DNA of 64,000 bases from NCBI GenBank assembly GCA_017562135.1, contig QEYB01000588.1, forward strand, positions 124,001 to 188,000, given 5' to 3'. Below the pieces are notes generated by a model. The model was not told the DNA's origin. It did not search any database and was given only the letters and a program-made list of their open reading frames with translations. The position numbers and the translations under genes were made by a program. Shown piece by piece: positions 60,877 through 64,000 of the stretch. The first letter of the stretch is position 1, and each line of letters begins with the position of its first letter. Origin of the DNA: Dipylidium caninum (taxonomy: Eukaryota > Platyhelminthes > Cestoda > Cyclophyllidea > Dipylidiidae).

Positions 60877-63162
60877 AAGTTGTGTCCAATATTTCTTAAG
60901 AATGTTTATAGTTACAGGCTCCTCTCCTAATTCAATAAGGAGACGGCTTCATTGATAATTCTTTGCTATTTGAACGCTTTCAAAAGTCTACAAGGTGAAA
61001 TATCGCTCTGTCCCGCCAACTTGTGTTGCTTTTCAGTTCAAAATCGGGCTTTTGGAACATTTCCCCAACATTTTTTTCCCTATCTGCTTAACGTTGAAAG
61101 GCGTATGTGGAGAATAGTGTGTCCGACAGTTCCAGAACTCTGTCCCCCCTTCCCCCCCCTTCTCCCCCTGCTCCTTTATCAGCCTCCACAGAGATGCTAC
61201 TGCGCTTTTCGTTCGATCTCTGAAGTGACGTTTATGCCATTTACAAATTACAAAGCAAAATGCGGAACTGAATGGTTTCGCCGTAATATGCCCTGAAGAT
61301 GGTAGGTAGGTGGAAAAGGCGAACTAGGCCGTCTTTGTACGCTCAAATGACCCAGACAAATATTCTTCTAACCTCCCTTACGTCTGTGAGCAGTGAATTT
61401 TTCCCACTCATTTTAATATGTAGAAGGAATGTGAGCTTCAGTTCCTCTTCTTGTTGATTGCAATGTTGCCTAGTCAATAAATTTCTCGTCAAATCCGTTA
61501 AAAATTATAAATTTAAATTACTATTGCTAAGGCGGTGAAAGTTTCACGGCTATATTTGCTTTTATTCTACCAAATGTGTCCACTTATCCCTATCAACATT
61601 AACTTCTAACTTTTTAAAGCATTACTCAATAAGATGGCAAGTTATTGTCTATTTCCAGTATCCAAAATTCCCAGAGAAGATGTACTTTACCCCTTGCGAA
61701 AAGTAGGTTGCTGTGATTTCGGAGATTTAAAGTAGATGCCGACGTCATTGATGCTCGGGTTTACGTTAAACCCATCCTTTCTGAGCGTTCAAGGCCTCTC
61801 TGGAAAGGCAGTTTTGGTATTTTTCAAGTTTGGATAAAAGTGAGCGAATGGCGTGAATTTAGACGGATAAATCGTGCTCTTACGCTCTCTTACATCACTT
61901 CCACCCTGTTAGAGGAGTTGCATGCTCCAGTCGCTTCTCCTACTTTCGAAAATTGATAGCAAAAGTGTTCTCTTGTGGCTTCTTACCAGCAAACAGTGTG
62001 ATCAGTGCGAGGGTCTTAATGCTTCTGACTGCACTTATCCCATTCCATTGTATCTTCGGGTTCCTGTGTGCGCGCTTCACTTCTTGGAGTTATCTTTTTT
62101 TCGAGCACTAAGTATGGGGCTGTGCAGTCAGGAAAAGAAAAAGGCCGAGGTCCATGCATGTCTTCTTTAATCCTTCCCCTTCGTCCCTGTAATATCAAAA
62201 TTAATCAACGTGTCAACTTTGCGAGAGAAATTTGCCGCCGTACCTCATGATCAGCTTGAAGGAGTGAGCCTTTTTATACCAGCCACGCCGTCGAATCGTG
62301 CTACCATCGGACATGGAGGCCTCAAGTGAATTTGTCAATCTGCGTCAAATTGCCGCTGTGCCACGTGTACCCGGTCAAAGTCGCAATCTTTGCCATGTCG
62401 GTTTTATTCAAAGGGAAGTGCTCTCAACCATTTCCCTATTTTTAATTCCCTCCCCATTAAATCCCCTTGAAAATAATGAAGGGGAGATGCGCAACTTGCC
62501 CCTCCTCCTCCTCTCCAATAAATGCTCCACGGGGGCAGGGTGGGAGCTTGTAATTGCCCTTTTTTTTGCTTCGTGTGTGTTCTTTAGGATAGGTTACTAT
62601 TTCGAGGAGACGAGGAAGGGCTAAGCTCTTGGGTTACTCTTGCTTTGTCAAGGTGACAACCTGAACCACTTTGAAGATATCAACGAATACCACAGATCGG
62701 TCGGGTCGCCTTGTGTAATTGTCCTTTGCACGGGGTTTTGATGGCGCTTAGGCTGGAGACGAGGCTGGGCAAGGTCAAAGATCCTAATCGAGCTGCGATG
62801 TGGGAATCAGTTCCTCATCGCCAAACTCGACACCCAAATTGGGGAATTCAGATAGAAAGGCGTCGGCTCAAGAGAAACGGCCTGCTCCGAGATGAGTGCA
62901 CAACTCGTCTTCACTCCACCCCTTCCATCCACTTACACCGCCTCCACCTCGTGCACGCGGGCCCAACCCAACCAAAGTTACTTTAGACGAGGCGTTGGCC
63001 GTGACGGTGTTGCGGCACTGGCTCTGGAGTTGGCACTCGGAGTGGCCGAACCCTCATTCCCTGTGTGGCCGTGGAAATGCAAGGAAGTGGCGCCTGTTCA
63101 CGTTCCCCGCTAATATCGCATGTGGGGCGACACCACAACCATCAACAACAACCGTCAACACC

Positions 63163-63186
63163 GTCGCCGTGGCCGTGGCCGTGGCC
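63163..63186. repeat. (CCGTGG)n repeat
   Basis: About four units of CCGTGG/GTGGCC in the GC-rich segment near the right edge; these produce the Val-Ala run of the overlapping open frame. Confidence 0.88.
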
Positions 63187-64000
63187 AGCCATCAGCGACG
63201 GAGGCGGAAGGGTGTCGGGGTGGGCAGAAAGCGGGAGGAGGGGAGATGTGCACGTTGTGTGCAGTCCACCAGAGGTCTCGGCGTCATCCACTTGGGCGTC
63301 AGGAGTCACACAACCTGCCGTCAGCCTCCAAGTCAGCAGCAGGACTGTCTCCCTCTTTACCCCTCCACCTCCGCTCTCAGAGAGCCCGGTGATGAAGGCC
63401 GCTGTCGGAAGACATTAGACAAGCAGTGCTTCTGCTTGGCAGTGCGTGCCCGAGATGCTGTTACCTGCGATCAACGGGGAGGAGATGAAGAGAATTTGTG
63501 TGAAATGAGATACATGAATTCTTTTTATTATAATCTATCTGGTTTTGATCCTTTCTCCTCACGCGACCCTTCGCGAATGTAACTTACGCTTTTTTTCCTC
63601 CACTGAAACTTCGGTTGGAATTTTTATGCATTTCCGATAGTATTAACGATTCGATGAGAGAGGTTTTATCAGATTAGAGTAATTTTCCTTGCATCTTTTT
63701 ATTGTTATGGGCCTTCTCGTCCCACGAGCAATTGTGTTAATGTTATTTCACCGTCTTTCTCCTCCCGCCAATCTTTACGGCTCGACGCTTCTTGCACCAC
63801 AGTACTGCGAGGGCGTTGGCTCTCATAGACGAGATTCTGGGTTTGCGCTCGTGCTCTCGTACTCTCCACTTCACCACGTCTTGTCTCCATATTGAAGGCG
63901 TGGAGCATCGGGCGATTCAGCCCCTCCCGTCCTCGGGGGCCTTTGATCTTGACGAGTCCACCAGCGCAATCTACCCGTGGTGATGCCTCTTTGATGTGTG

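Larger units (their letters stand above)
60106..64000. other. Probable large CTNS intron and right edge
   Basis: The stretch starts with the GTGAGA donor of CTNS exon 6 and is T-rich on the plus strand to about 62 kb. I looked for the next conserved block (MNF, STEGW, LDFTGG) and did not find it. From about 62.7 to 63.6 kb the composition becomes GC-rich with a 228-codon open frame (62896-63582) rich in Pro, Arg and Val-Ala, which looks like low-complexity sequence rather than a gene. Confidence 0.55.

Noticed and set aside
62896..63582. 228-codon open frame near the right edge
   Set aside because: Its composition follows GC-rich simple repeats ((CCGTGG)n and Pro/Arg-rich runs), with no recognisable domain and no splice or start context.

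Overview
The window is eukaryotic nuclear DNA, most likely from a flatworm and probably a tapeworm. The sequence shows spliced genes with GT-AG introns, a cluster of very short introns (30 to 41 nt) beside introns of 1 to 4 kb, a divergent intronless rhodopsin-like receptor, and a decayed mariner element. The taxon is inferred from gene structure and style; no marker gene in the window fixes it.

Layout. (1) About 1-6.7 kb, minus strand: the 5' part of a PP6 regulatory subunit (SAPS domain) gene, starting at 6681 and running left, probably off the window. (2) 7.6-14.9 kb, minus strand: a complete six-coding-exon gene for a 1006-residue C2H2 zinc-finger protein with an RG-rich, AT-hook-like segment. 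One of its introns has a GC donor. (3) About 15-17 kb: a T-rich stretch with no resolved gene. (4) About 17-39 kb: a GC-rich, low-complexity region with many microsatellites and homopolymer runs. Its only convincing gene is an intronless seven-transmembrane receptor at 28.8-30.1 kb on the plus strand. A 0.6-0.7 kb sequence occurs twice here in opposite orientation (32.9-33.6 and 38.6-39.2 kb). (5) 40.2-56.9 kb, minus strand: a 17-exon gene recognised as CEP97 (leucine-rich repeats, then coiled coil). One of its introns carries a dead mariner transposon with TA target duplications. (6) 57.7 kb to the right edge, plus strand: the first six exons of cystinosin (CTNS), head-to-head with CEP97.

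These are unrelated housekeeping and signalling functions: phosphatase targeting, nuclear DNA or RNA binding, a surface receptor, a centriole cap and a lysosomal cystine exporter. I see no operon-like or defence-like logic. Exon models were built by eye from splice consensus, intron phase and family similarity. Every junction listed is phase-consistent except around exons 5 and 6 of CEP97, where a +1 frameshift is visible.
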